64,000 bases of DNA, from positions 61,778,754-61,842,753 of the forward strand of contig NC_087065.1 of NCBI RefSeq assembly GCF_963678635.1, written 5' to 3'. A model generated the notes under the pieces. It ran no database searches and was not told the DNA's origin. It saw nothing but the letters and a program-made list of their open reading frames with translations. Position 1 is the first letter of the stretch, and every line of letters starts with the position of its first letter. The translations under genes were made by a program, and so were the position numbers. Of this stretch, positions 1 through 11,800 are shown one piece after another. The DNA is from Symsagittifera roscoffensis. Its lineage: Eukaryota > Xenacoelomorpha > Acoela > Convolutidae.

Positions 1-3000
1 ACACTTGCTTGTTGTCACTTAGTTCATTATAATTTTTCATCCTCAAGCTTACGATTGCCGCTTCATTAGCTTTTAACCTCACTCTCCTACTCAAGAATAC
101 CGGTGCTTTGTTTTCATTCGCCATTATTAAATTTACCGGTTTGATTGCGTACCTCCTATCCGGGTTCCGTATCCTGAACATTGCATTATTTAGATCAATC
201 GTTACGTCGAAATTCCTGATGAAGTCTCTGCCCAAAATGAATTGGTCAGATTCATCTAGGTTTTCTACCACGATGAAGCTCATCCACAGGTTACGTTCCC
301 CCAAATTGAGGGCTATTATCGGCGTCCTGCCCAACACCCGAAGGGCCCCTTTGTTTGCAGCTGACAGCCGTATTCTCGAGTCTATCAAGTCACCTTTGTC
401 AAAGCCCATCTTTTCCCATGTTTCGATTGGTATGACGCTCAAGACTGCTCCCGTGTCGAGTAATCCACGTAACTGAGTCTTTTTGCCATTTATGTCTAGC
501 ACGTGCCCTGTCACGTCTGCTTCCGTCCCGATGTGCATTGCATCTTCTTCGAGCATAGCACAGTGTCCAATCGATCTTACTTTCAATTCTTCTTTCCCTA
601 CATAGATTTGTCCAATTAGGTCTTCGTCGCATGTTATCATCGTCTTGGTATAGATGTTGATTCCATCTATATTTAGCATGACCTCGTGTGGACCATAAGC
701 TTCAGTGTACCTATTATCAACACGTACCGATTTGCTGCCCCCTCTCGTGAGTAGTGCCCTGAGCGCTCTAGAAGTCGTTTGTGGACTTATTCCACTCAAG
801 TAGTCTGCATACACGTCAATGTGCATTATCGTCTGGTCGCTCGGCTCGCTCAAGTTTCTGGTTACCTCGTGTCCGCCCACTGTGATTATCGACATTATTC
901 TTGCTCCGATTTTCGATATTCCAAAAGGTTTACCAGTCACCATTTTCACGGTGTTACAATTCCCGGTCTTCATTGAGCCCGTTCTAGCCTCTGGTATTGA
1001 GTTCGATCCGGTTAATGCCTCGTTAAAATTCTGTCTTTCGATCTCCAACTTTAGTCGTTGCTCTATTTCTTTCGCAGCCAGATCTTGTTTCACTTTGGCA
1101 ATTGCTTCCGTCGCCGCTTTCTCATAATTTATCTCTAGAGAGCTTCCGGCCGCGGACTCTAACGCACCGCTAACATGTGTAACAGCTTTCACTGTCTTCG
1201 TCGGCAATTCGGTGTTTGGTGCCCCCAAGTTCCTAGATTCAAACTCGTTTTGCCTGTTCCGCTGATTCTGCACCGCCGCTAATGCCAACTTATGTTTGGG
1301 GTGATTCTGGTCCTTGACCGCTTCCCAGAACAAGGGACAATCCATTCTGAAGTGCCCCTCCTGGTTACAGAAGAAGCATCTGGCGCCTATCTTGATGATT
1401 AAGCCATTATAGTACTCGTGTTCCTCCATCTGGCTCATATCCTCTTCATCCGGTGCATAACCTAGGCTCTTCATGCCTTGTTTGTACGTTGTGCAGTCAG
1501 CCACATGATGATCCGCTGACCCGCAGTTCGCGCATGATCTGCGCTTGTCCATATCATCTCTAGGTTTGTACCATGATGACCTCTGGGGTTGGCTTCCCCC
1601 TTGCGTGTTCCTGTTTTCGGAATATGAGTACTTCTTAGGTTTCATCAGCATGTATTCTCTTGATTTCTGTCTCATTTCTTCTGGGGTGGGTGCGCTGTCC
1701 TTCGACAATGTGTAGTATGTTGCTAACATTGTCCTTAAGTCATCACTTTTCACCCCATCGATGAACTTCGAGGCAATGCTAAAGTTCCGTCTATTTGTCG
1801 ACTCCTCTGGGTCACTCCTCCTTCTCAAGCTCTCGAGGTCATCTAGGAACCGATCTATTGACTCGTCGTCCCTCTGCCTTCTCTTTTCAAATCGCATCAT
1901 CGCTTGGTGACCCTTCATGCCTGACCCGAATCGATTCAGCAATATCTCGAAGATCTTGTCCGCGGTGTCGCGTTCTTCCTCCTTCTTTGCGACCACGCAT
2001 TTTAATGCCGTTCCTTCCAAGTTGCTCAGTATGGCTGTACATGCTTGTCTTTCGTCACTCAAGTTATCTTGTTCTAGATGTAATCTCATCACTTCCACCC
2101 AAGTGTCAATGCATCCATCGGAGTCGTCCTTGAATTCTTTTGGCTTCTTGAATGTCTTTCTTGATTTTCCCTCTCTCCTGTCGCTCGAGTCAGTGTTCCT
2201 CGTGGCGAAGGCCTCTAGAGTCCTGTTCATCATCTCCCAAGTGCTGGCCCATGTCATAGCATCCGGTCCTGTGTTGCTGTTAGCTGTTGAATCTCCCGGA
2301 GCAGTCGTTGTATTCGACGTTCCATTCTTCATTATTGTTTTCGCAGCTGTTGGTGCTATGCTTATCGCATCCCTGGTTAAGGGCAACGGTGTCGATTGTC
2401 GTTTGTTCCTTTGTGGTTCTGCAAAGTCAACTCTGGTGCCTTGCGTACGATCCGCTGCCGGTCTTTCTTGTGGAGTAGAACCTCTCAAGATTGCATCCAA
2501 CTTCGCCTGTATTGCACACGAACTCTCGGCTTGACTCCTGCTCATTGTGTCCATTCTCCTTTCCAGGCTCCCTAATTGGCTGTTGACATCATCATATCGG
2601 TTCTTCAACTGTTGCATGTCTGTTTTGATGTTCTTTTCTCGTTCTTCATTGGTGGCTTCTACCTTATCTGACATTTCCTTGAGTCTCTCATCTGTTGCCT
2701 TAGCTAGGTTAAAATAACTGTCTAGATACTCGTGCTTGTTGTATCTTATCTCCTTTTTTATCACCTCTCTGTCTTCTTCACTGTGCTTAAGTCTTTTGTC
2801 AATCTGATTTAATTTCGCCAACAAGTCACCCAGCTCAATGGTAGTCTCTTCATGGTCAGCTGTCGGTCTCTCTTCGGCCGTAGCCTCTGCTTTAGCTTGT
2901 TCCTCTCTTGGATTGGCTTCTGAGGTCTTCGTGCTCACTGTCCCAAACGTTCGTGCTCTTTCTGCTTTTGGTTCTTCAGTCACGTTTTCTTTTGTTTTTA

Positions 3001-3424
3001 TTCCGAACATTATTCCCAATTTTTCCGTAAAAGATGTCCTCTTTACTTGAGAGTCTTCTTTCACCGTTTCTTCGGTGTTGCCTATTGCATCTTCCGCGTC
3101 ATCTATCGGTGAGAACTCTATGGGTTTCTGGTTCGGTTCCTCTGCATTGGGCATTGGAGTTGACTCTGTCGCCATCTTCCTTGTTTCATCCACACTTTGA
3201 TCGGGTGTCTCTAGATCAATCTCGATGGTGGGTTCTACTCGCTCCCCTTCCGTGCCCTCTTTCGCCCTGTTCTCCGCTGTACTCCTTGTGCTGACCATGT
3301 TAACTGAAAAGTTCGTCTTCGTTATCTTTGGGCCCGTTGATGTCGTTCCGCGCAGCGATGAATTATATTTCGTGTTTGATCCACTTGACCTTTTTTCGAG
3401 CACCGGTACCCTACTCCGCCTCAT
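1..3424 (-). CDS. Ty3/gypsy-type Gag-protease polyprotein, 3' part beyond window
   Basis: A single minus-strand frame stays open from an ATG at 3424-3422 to the left edge, 1,141 codons, so pol probably follows outside. Seen in order: an acidic, charged N-terminus; a long heptad-like coiled coil (about residues 195-312); a retrotransposon gag core (about 430-563); two CX2CX4HX4C zinc knuckles (CANCGSADHHVADC near 630 and CFFCNQEGHFRMDC near 682) that would bind RNA; and a retropepsin with active-site motif LLDTGAVLSVI near 988 followed by ILGRDFI. The family role is capsid assembly and polyprotein cleavage. The frame has no stop and richer GC than its surroundings, which suggests a fairly recent insertion. 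No LTR or primer-binding site for it could be recognised upstream of the ATG. It is a different lineage from the element at 44,021: two knuckles against one, and different protease flanks. The N-terminal extension before the gag core is unusually long. A domesticated gag gene is the alternative. Confidence 0.85.
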   Translation of the reverse strand, partial: MRRSRVPVLEKRSSGSNTKYNSSLRGTTSTGPKITKTNFSVNMVSTRSTAENRAKEGTEGERVEPTIEIDLETPDQSVDETRKMATESTPMPNAEEPNQKPIEFSPIDDAEDAIGNTEETVKEDSQVKRTSFTEKLGIMFGIKTKENVTEEPKAERARTFGTVSTKTSEANPREEQAKAEATAEERPTADHEETTIELGDLLAKLNQIDKRLKHSEEDREVIKKEIRYNKHEYLDSYFNLAKATDERLKEMSDKVEATNEEREKNIKTDMQQLKNRYDDVNSQLGSLERRMDTMSRSQAESSCAIQAKLDAILRGSTPQERPAADRTQGTRVDFAEPQRNKRQSTPLPLTRDAISIAPTAAKTIMKNGTSNTTTAPGDSTANSNTGPDAMTWASTWEMMNRTLEAFATRNTDSSDRREGKSRKTFKKPKEFKDDSDGCIDTWVEVMRLHLEQDNLSDERQACTAILSNLEGTALKCVVAKKEEERDTADKIFEILLNRFGSGMKGHQAMMRFEKRRQRDDESIDRFLDDLESLRRRSDPEESTNRRNFSIASKFIDGVKSDDLRTMLATYYTLSKDSAPTPEEMRQKSREYMLMKPKKYSYSENRNTQGGSQPQRSSWYKPRDDMDKRRSCANCGSADHHVADCTTYKQGMKSLGYAPDEEDMSQMEEHEYYNGLIIKIGARCFFCNQEGHFRMDCPLFWEAVKDQNHPKHKLALAAVQNQRNRQNEFESRNLGAPNTELPTKTVKAVTHVSGALESAAGSSLEINYEKAATEAIAKVKQDLAAKEIEQRLKLEIERQNFNEALTGSNSIPEARTGSMKTGNCNTVKMVTGKPFGISKIGARIMSIITVGGHEVTRNLSEPSDQTIMHIDVYADYLSGISPQTTSRALRALLTRGGSKSVRVDNRYTEAYGPHEVMLNIDGINIYTKTMITCDEDLIGQIYVGKEELKVRSIGHCAMLEEDAMHIGTEADVTGHVLDINGKKTQLRGLLDTGAVLSVIPIETWEKMGFDKGDLIDSRIRLSAANKGALRVLGRTPIIALNLGERNLWMSFIVVENLDESDQFILGRDFIRNFDVTIDLNNAMFRIRNPDRRYAIKPVNLIMANENKAPVFLSRRVRLKANEAAIVSLRMKNYNELSDNKQV

Positions 3425-3666
3425 TATTTCTATTTACAACTGCTTCTATTTACAATTTTATTATATACACGATTCTATTCTAAGGGTAAAAAAAAAAATA
3501 TTTTTTGTGGTAACAAATTCTGTACAACGTGTTAAAAACCTTATCCAATTCTCTTTCTAAAACCTCCGAAAAATTTTCCTTAATTTGGTCTTAACCCTAC
3601 CTATTTCGATTTGTATTATTCTGTCTTAAAACGCACTTGTTGTAATTTGACTTCAATTTCTATACC
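3425..3666. other. Noncoding leader upstream of the minus-strand gag
   Basis: AT-rich stretch between the gag start codon and the minisatellite. It contains an A-run and T-run near 3490. I see no further gene; it probably belongs to the 5' leader of the minus-strand retroelement. Confidence 0.4.
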
Positions 3667-4377
3667 GTCCCAAGACTATTCGTCACTATCACAGTACTCT
3701 CCGTTAGTGTCCTAAGACCCTTGTACCAAGACCACTGTTCCAAGACTACTGTCCCAAGACTAGTGTCCCAAGACTACTGTCCCAAGACCAGTGTCCCAAG
3801 GCTAGTGTCCCAAGACTACTGTCCCAAGGCTAGTGTCCCAAGGCTAGTGTCCCAAGACTACTGTCCCAAGGGTAGTGTCCCAAGACCAGTGTCCCAAGAC
3901 TACTGTCCCAAGACTAGTGTCCCAAGGCTAGTGTCCCAAGACTACTGTCCCAAGACTAGTGTCCCAAGGGTAGTGTCCCAAGACCAGTGTCCCAAGGCTG
4001 GTGTCCCAAGACTAGTGTCCCAAGACTAGTGTCCCAAGACCACTGTCCCAAGACTGTCCCAAGACCACTGTCCCAAGACCCTGTCCCAAGACCACTGTCC
4101 CAAGACCCTGTCCCAAGACCACTGTCCCAAGACCCTGTCCCAAGACCCTGTCCCAAGACCCTGTCCCAAGACCACTGTCCCAAGACCACTGTCCCAAGAC
4201 CCTGTCCCAAGACCACTGTCCCAAGACCCTGTCCCAAGACCCTGTCCCAAGACCACTGTCCCAAGACCACTGTCCCAAGACCCTGTCCCAAGACCACTGT
4301 CCCAAGACCCTGTCCCAAGACCACTGTCCCAAGACCCTGTCCCAAGACCACTATCCCAAGACTGCTCTGTCCCAAGA
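3667..4377. repeat. Minisatellite of 14-15 bp units (CAAGACCACTGTCCC type)
   Basis: About 45 head-to-tail units. The left half uses 15-bp variants (CAAGACTACTGTCCC, CAAGACTAGTGTCCC, CAAGGCTAGTGTCCC); the right half alternates 15-bp CAAGACCACTGTCCC with 14-bp CAAGACCCTGTCCC. Variants are in blocks, a sign of unequal exchange or slippage. Long frames are open on both strands only because the unit lacks stops, so these are not read as genes. It sits about 250 bp upstream of the gag ATG, so it may lie inside the retroelement leader or LTR. Confidence 0.95.
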
Positions 4378-5222
4378 CTTCTTCGGTCTTGTCCCAATAC
4401 TCGTCACGGAGTGTCTTCCTCGTTGTAGGGTCTTCTTGAACCACCGTACCTTGTACCACCACTCAAGCTCTAGTAAAATTTTCCCAAAAACCCTCTCTTA
4501 AAAGCCAAATGCTGACCCCCCTCTTCTTTTTGGTTGTTTCTATTTCAATGTAGGTGCGCAGGTATCTTGTGATCACCTGTTCGTATAAAACCAAACACAA
4601 ATCCTCAATAAAATGCAACAAAAATTTTAAGTAAGAAAAATAATAAAAACAGAAAAATGAGCCCACCTAAAATTTAAAGGTGACCAATGTCTACCTTTCG
4701 TCTAAAAAAAATGTCTGGTACCTAATTGCCACGCGTTTTCCTCCCCCCACTAGTGATCTTATGGGGTATCACAAAAGCTGTCTATATCCGGTCCCCCCTA
4801 CCAAACCAACCAGCGTACCAGCCTTAACTCGAGTTGAATTTTGGATCTCCACCTAATATTACCAACGCGTGTTAATTTCTAATGTAACTAAGTCAACGAT
4901 GTCGACTAATTAGTTACTCTAATTTCCCCCTTTTTGCAATTTACAACCGCCAACCTCTAGCCTAACCAGTCCCCCTTCTAACCTCCCCCCTTTCTATACC
5001 CCCTTCTTAAGCCTAAAAATTACTTTAAGCGCCGGGTGCTAAACCTCTCAAGAGAAAACCGTAGACCTGTTTCCAGGCCTGCTCAAGTAAAAACGTTCCT
5101 CAAAACTGGGGGATTTCGCTTATCCAATTTTACACTTATCTCCTATAATGTAATGTGGATTCTAACGATACCCGTTCTGCCCAACTTGAGAACTCGAGAA
5201 TTGCCAAATCCTTCTTGGCTGC
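4378..5222. other. Noncoding DNA with pyrimidine-rich tracts
   Basis: No gene is supported. On the minus strand there are several purine tracts (complements of the C/T runs near 4740-4750, 4925-4935 and 4970-5010) that resemble retroelement polypurine tracts, but no LTR ends could be paired with them. Confidence 0.4.
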
Positions 5223-5419
5223 TTTCCCACTCGACTGGTCACCTGTTCCAGTCCAGTCTCCTATTGGTTCAGCCAAGTGTCCCTGAACCACTTTCCCACT
5301 CGGCTGGTCACCTCTTCCAGTCAAGTCTCCTATTGGTTCAGCTCAAGTGTCCCTGAACCACTTTCCCACTCGGCTGGTCACCTCTTCCAGTCAAGTCTCC
5401 TATTGGTCCAGCTAAGTTC
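5223..5419. repeat. Tandem repeat, 69-70 bp period, about 2.8 copies
   Basis: Copies begin with TTTCCCACTCGGCTGGTCAC at 5223, 5292 and 5362. Units two and three are nearly identical; the first has several substitutions and the last is cut short. Confidence 0.9.
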
Positions 5420-7779
5420 CAAGCTATCTGAAAACCCTTGACAACGCCCCACTTCGGGCACTTTATTCAGTTTACTGGTTTAAATTGCTAGGTTGATCGA
5501 AACGATCGAACTTGTAAAACAGTATGGGTATACTATTTAATTAATATAAAGGTTTGATCCAACTAATCTGGTGTCAAAGTCACTGTCTTTTTTCGTTTTA
5601 TGGTTTTTGTTTTGCTTTTTGTCTTTTTGCTCGTGTTTTTGTCCCCCTAGTTGCCCCCCTTTACTCGGTTAGCTAAGCCTCGTTCGGAGAGCGTACCAGG
5701 AAATTTTCTCGAGTTTTCTTAAAAAGCTATCACGGTACAACCGGAAGGTTTGCACGTTCCTGTCGAACCGTACCGCCGGTACTCTAGAATGGGCATTCAG
5801 CCCGAAGCTGTCTCAAGTGGGTTCGACTCCGTAGTCTTGATGTCGTAAACACCCAGGAGCGCCATAAAAACACTATGTAACATTCGTCTACTGCAGTCAC
5901 ACATGAGGCTTAAGAAAAATAGGCCCTATAACCACTGGCTCAAGGGTCAGGGACACTATCTCTTGTGTTTTTCTACCTCAAGAACGGTCGGAGCCAGTTC
6001 GGTTCGCTTGTGACATGAGACTACGACCCGTTACAGCTTAAAGGCTACTACTAAAATATCCCCCCACTCTAGAATTAGAAACGTCCCCATACTTAGGTCT
6101 CTAGATACCCAAAATACATGAACGCCGTTAAAAACCGGGTTGGAACAATCCGTTAAGTTACTTTTTATTAGACAGTGGAACTTTGATCCATTTCAGATGG
6201 ATCAACCTAAAACTCGCCTTACCTCAACATCACAATTATAAAACACACTCTAGAATTTAAATTAAGTACTCACATTGTAGCACGCTCAAGAACCAGGAAG
6301 TAAATAAGTCGGTAAGCAACTCAAGAATTAATAAAGTAACTAAAATGAGTTTAATGTCAGTCAGTTTTAACAACAAGAACAAGTTTTTACTCTAGACTGC
6401 AAGTTCTCGTGAACCATTGGGACACTCTAGCTGTCCACCTTTCCACCGAAGGTTCACTCTGGTCCAGTCAAGAATAGTATTCCAATCGTAATAATCCAAC
6501 TCGAGGGAATGCTCTCGTCTCTGTCACAGATGGGACAGCTCTACTTTCGATTATTATAGTGATGGAAATTGCGAATAGCAATTTCCTACTGTTTTTTCTT
6601 GCGACTTTCCCGCGTGTGTGTCTTAATCGTTCTGAAATTGTTCTGATCTCTTTTTCTGATTTTCAGTTCTCGCGAGAAAATCGTGCATGACAGGTTCCAT
6701 TCGAAATTTTGAAAAATTAAATTTCACTCCAAAATCAAGTGTTTTTTTCTTCTCTCAAGGTCAAACTTCCAAATATGACCGACTGGCACACAATATTGGA
6801 GTTAATTAAAACGTGCAGGGCCTTACAGTAGCTAAAATATGTCCCTAAAGGTCTGTGACACTTTCTAGTAGTCTCTGGGCACCGGGCCTCCAATTCCATG
6901 ATCCCCGGGTACGGGTATAACTTTGTTAACTTTCCGATTTCGTGGACGGGAGGGTACGGAACCGTTCCCGATGCCCCACTGGACCTTTCTTCCGTATGAT
7001 CTCTCTCAGATAAGCGTTTTATCTTGTCTTGTTACCACGATAAGAGGCTTCATATTTCTCGTGATTTTCTTCAACTGATTTTTGTCTAGTTAAATCGGTT
7101 GTCTCTTTTTGTCGTATTTTTCGGACGAATGGGCCGTTTTTTTTTTCATTTCTGAGAAATATCCTATCTCTGAACGAAATTTTGAAAAATTTAAATTCTA
7201 AAATATTCGACATTCCTTTTCATAACGAATTCCCTGTTAAGGTCTCTACCGTCTCTTTCCATTTAAAAAGGCTGCTTCGACTGTGCCGTACGGCGGAAGG
7301 GCACAAGGTTCAAAAGCCAAACAAATCGCTGCCACGCTGACACGTGATTTTCTTCTCACGCTGCCACGCTAATAGGGTTCCGGAAATCTGTCCTCATGCT
7401 GCCACGCTGACACTGCAGTAGCATCCTGTAGTTGCGCTATGGCTCCATCCACATAATCGAACAATTATTTGTCCAGGAAGTACAATTTCATGTAACAACT
7501 CCAGTCACGGTAATTGTTGCCATCTAGCTTTCGAAAATCGAAAACTCTTGACTTCTCCATTCTGAACTAAGATTTGACAACTTTTTACTTACTGTAACCG
7601 CGAGACAATACCAAATTAACTGAATGAAACCAACAAAGTAATTTTCTAACTAAAACAACAGGATTAGTACTCACGAATGTTGTCTGGGCCTATAACCTCT
7701 TGTTTTGAAAACGAGTTTGTCAAAATTTTAGTTTAATCAATAGCTACACGACATTACTCTAAAACCAGAAACAATTATG
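5420..7779. other. Noncoding DNA, possibly retroelement flank
   Basis: No convincing gene. Visible items: recurrent CTCTAGAA/CTCAAGAA-like words between 5780 and 6490, a perfect 9-bp stem hairpin at 6564-6586 (GGAAATTGC, 5-nt loop, GCAATTTCC), and three copies of CTGCCACGCTGACAC-like sequence between about 7329 and 7415. Any of this could be the LTR or leader of the minus-strand element, but I could not prove it. Confidence 0.3.
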
Positions 7780-8065
7780 TTTAACAAGAAATCAACTGTT
7801 CAGTCATATATACTCAACACTAACACACCCAAGTCGCATTCAGTACACCTTGTTACCTTTTTACGGAAGCTCGTTGAAATTTCGTTGATGATATCTGCCC
7901 GTTGATAGGGGCGTAATCATATAAAAAGTCTAAATGCGCTCCTATTTGCGGTCAGATATCAACAACGAGTTTTCAACGAGCTTCCATTAAATAAGTAAGG
8001 TGCACTTAACGCGATATGATTGTGTTAGTTTAATTCGGGACATGTTGAAACAACATTTCAGAGTT
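7780..8065. repeat. Foldback (inverted-repeat) element
   Basis: The core 7865-7985 has near-perfect arms (GGAAGCTCGTTGAAA ... TTTCAACGAGCTTCC), and weaker arm similarity continues outward (AACACTAACAC on the left, its complement GTGTTAGTTT on the right). It resembles a foldback MITE. No clear target-site duplication was found. Confidence 0.6.
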
Positions 8066-8680
8066 GAAAAAACAATTCAGCATTAATTCTCTTTTAATTT
8101 AAAGGCATGCTTAAAATCTAGTTTTAAAAGAACAGTGATTTTTGGATTGTCGTCGCGCTCAATCAGGTTTCGAGTTGAGTATGCAGTTATTTCTGCTCCT
8201 CGTTGAGTGACGCACCCGATCTGCAGGTCTCCGAAAAATTTTTATCGCTCGGGAGAGCCTTGCTTCCAGCGAATTTAGATGCGATACGTCTAAGGGTGTT
8301 GCCCATGGTCTTAAACCTCCGTCTATCTTTATGAGAGCGATAAGCTTTGCGCCGGAAAAGAATGGTAAAAGGGTTCCGGTATTTTGCCATCTACAAGGTT
8401 TATCAGCTTAGTGAGCGATCTCAGAAAAATGAGTCCGGCACTGCCATTCGACTTACTAACAAGGTTTTTAAAATTGAGGAACTATTTTTCCTAATTCGAG
8501 TATTTTTTTCCAAGAAAATTTTCCTAAAAATTGAGTAAGTTGTGTTCCTAATTCAGTGGTCGATTTTTTGCTGGTTTGCCTAGAATGAAGTTCTATCGAG
8601 ACATACGAAAATTTAAATTTTGGTAGAACATTTTTTTTTCTGTTCATTTTTGTTGACTTCTTGTTCTTTATGTTACTTTT

Positions 8681-8725
8681 GTACTGCAAGTATTGCGAAG
8701 CTCCGCCTCTGTGTAAGTAATCAGT
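8681..8725. repeat. Dispersed repeat core (GCGAAG-CTCCGC family)
   Basis: Contains GCGAAGCTCCGCCTCTGTGT, the short core found again near 11030, 15560, 21265, 24655 and 37210. In several copies GCGAAG and CTTCGC form a small hairpin. It lies just upstream of the SWIB gene start. Confidence 0.5.
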
Positions 8726-8851
8726 AGTTTCTTTTCAGTTCTCACGAGTTGATTATCACGTTTCCAACTGTCTATTGACAATATTTTGTTACCATGCGTT
8801 TCAAACAAGTTAAGTCGTGCAAAATTGTATATTGAATTGTAGATATTGAAC

Positions 8852-11800
8852 ATGAATCCCAGTGTCGAAGTTCCTAAAAAACGTAAGTGCATAAATTTCC
8901 TTATAAATAAACTGCCTTATTAAGCTCATCGGTATCTCCATGTGAAATGATGTTCAAGGTGGTGGTGGATTCGCCAAAGAAGTGAAGTTGTCGAAAGATC
9001 TAGCTACTCTGCTGGAGTGCGATAAAGTAATTAAGTGTTAATCAATCAATGGTTTCATTGTTTAGTTCAACGATTGATAAGTTTTATATATATTTTTTGA
9101 ATTTACTAGATACCAAGGTACGAAATAATTAAGAAGATGTGGCAGATCATTAGATCGAGGAAGCTTCAAGATCCATCCAATCGACAGTATATCATGCTCA
9201 GAGATCCTGATATGCAATTGGTCTTCAGTAAGTCAGACACTATATTGAAATCTTTGCGTGAAATATTTAGTCGTTATGGATAGTTATCATTGTTCGGTTA
9301 ATTGTTCCATTGCAATCCCAGAATCGCAGCAAAGTGCGAATAGAATTTCATCTTTCTGTTAACTTTATCGACTCGTTCCCGCAATTAATTGAATTAATTC
9401 CCGCAATATTGTTAATTGATGTATTTATATAATGCTGGTATGGGCGCTATCCAGCTTGTGCACGACCGGACCTAAACGGAAGAGCCCCTTTTATAATTTA
9501 CTTTTTTTATCGACTCGTTGGCACCAACGAATTTTTAAAGAAGGTTTACTTTTCATCCACCATACTTTTTTTTACTGTTATTTCTGTCTGATGGTTCTGT
9601 CTAAGACAGGGCTCCGCAATGAATTATTGAATAATAAACTAATTGAAGTACTTGGAAAAGGAAATATTGATATCGTAAATGGTCGATTTCAATTATTGAA
9701 TTGGCTGCCAATTATTTGCACTAACTGGTGTTTCAGAGGCTTCCAATTTTGATGTTGTATACGTCAAAAAGTCAAGATTTTTGCAAGAAGTATTCCACAA
9801 GGATTTAAATCCCGAACATATAGAGCAACAGCTCTTTCTACAAAAAAAAACTATTTTTTGGATGCCTAAGTAAAATAAAAAACTTACGCAAAATTCTAAT
9901 TGGTAAATTGGGGAAATAACAGGAGGACTGTTGATTATAATACGAATTGTCAAGATAAAAAATCGATGCTTTGTAAATTAAGCCAATAGAAAATAATCGT
10001 CAAAATATACTCTGAGAATTTTCTCGGAAAAAGGGTAAGCTGTATACCAAGTTAGAAGGAGCCTAAAAATTGTTAAAAATCAATAATAAAGCAAATTCAA
10101 TTTCTTACATATTTGTAAGAAAAGCAGTTTACCGGACAAAAACTAGCACTCAATAATGATTTCTGAACCAGTATGATTCGGTACCTACGGGTTCTTGAAA
10201 ACTGATAAAATTGACTTGCAATAATTATCCCCAAATCGCAAGTTTAAAAATCTATAATATGTTGGGACAACTTTTTACGCTTGCAATAATTAAGCGTTAT
10301 TAAACTAGAATAAAGATTTTTTTCCGGGTTAACAACTAGTTTAATAAAATCAGTTGAAATTTTTCTTTTCTCTTATCTTTACTTCTCTTCTTACCTTCTC
10401 CTAACATGTTCCAGGTTGCTTCCCCCCTTGGTCTGGAGGTAAAGCTGTTGCCTTGTACTCTAAGGTCTGGGGTTCCAGTCGTGGCCGGATTTTTTTTCCA
10501 GAATCAAGGAAAATGAAAAAAAAATTCAGAGAAAAATGAATTGTTGGTTTTTTTTGTTCGCTTAGGTTTTGTTGGCTAAATTGTTTTTGTCTGCTCAAAC
10601 ATAGTTGGCTTAGATGCCACATCATTGATTTTTTTTTGCTGTCTTGCAACTTTTATTGTAGCTTCAAGTGCAAGTGCTGTTCATTATAGTTTCAAGGCGA
10701 GCTTGAAAATTTTTTGAAAATATCGAAAGATCTTTTTCTTTGTTCAAGTGGTTTCAGCTCAAAGATTATTGGCTTAGTTGCGACATCACTGATTTTTCTT
10801 ATGCTGTACAATTTTCATTGAAGTTGTAAGTGAAATTTTGTCCATTGTTTTTTAAGGTATGACTTGAAACGTTTATTTTTTTCCGGCTCAACTTGTGTCT
10901 GCTCAAAGATAGTCGGCTTTGATTTTTTTGTAAATTTTGTTCCGGTGGTGCTGATTTAAAATTCAAGTGTCGGACTACATTTTCATTTTCGGCTTTTTAT
11001 GTTTTTATTTCATGTTAGTGTTGTATCCCAAGTGGTGCGAAGGTCCGCTTCGCCTCTGTGTAATTGATGATCTCACGGCGTAAGTATTTTTAGGGGCTCG
11101 ACCTTTCACTAGAAAATTATTACATGGACCTTTTACCAGGTTCGATAAACAAAATTGATTGAAAGATTTAATGATGCCGTTTAGTCTGGTTAAAGTCATT
11201 TTTTTCACGGACTATCAGCGAATTTTGTTTGGTTTAACCGCCTCCTTTGAAATTTCTACTAATTTGAAGTTATCTTAATTGAATTTGTGCATTGTGGTCA
11301 GGCGAAAGATTCGTGTGGTAAACGGTCGGTCTTGTTAACGACCTTGCACCTATTTTTTTTAGTATATACAAAACGTCGGGTCTAAATCATATCAGGAATG
11401 ACGCGGTCTTTGAATAATTAAAAAAAGCCTAATTCTTTTTCTGAAATTAGAACTCAGTCACTGCAAATATCTCTGACTGATAAAAATTAGACCAACTTTA
11501 TACCATATTAGTTGTATACAGTGTTATTATATAGCAAGTTTTTGCTTTAAGCTGCAAAGGATAATTCTCAAATCACTCTCGGAAAACCAGTTAGAACTTG
11601 TAAGAGCCAGTATCACTGTTGCCCGCATACCAGAAAAACAAACTCAGCGAGCTCGATATTAAAATTTTCTATTTGAAAAAGAACTCAACTTCTGTTCAAA
11701 CCTTGATGAACTGCGCGGAATGATTTAGAACGAGGTTTTGAGCAATTGCGAAATCGATACGCAGGGCTTGACCGAGTCTGAGAATCTGTTTTTGAAATTC

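Noticed and set aside
3667-4377. CRISPR-like array
   Set aside because: Units are directly adjacent with no unique spacers, and the DNA is eukaryotic.
3721-4462. Several long reading frames on both strands (GQWSWD / PKTVPR repeat proteins)
   Set aside because: They exist in multiple frames and both strands because the minisatellite unit has no stop codon; no start context or flanking domain supports translation.
3425-7300. 5' LTR of the minus-strand gag element
   Set aside because: No second copy lies in the window, and no TG...CA pair with a convincing primer-binding site was found.
10430-10490. Functional tRNA gene
   Set aside because: Pol III box A and box B are present, but the acceptor and T stems do not pair.
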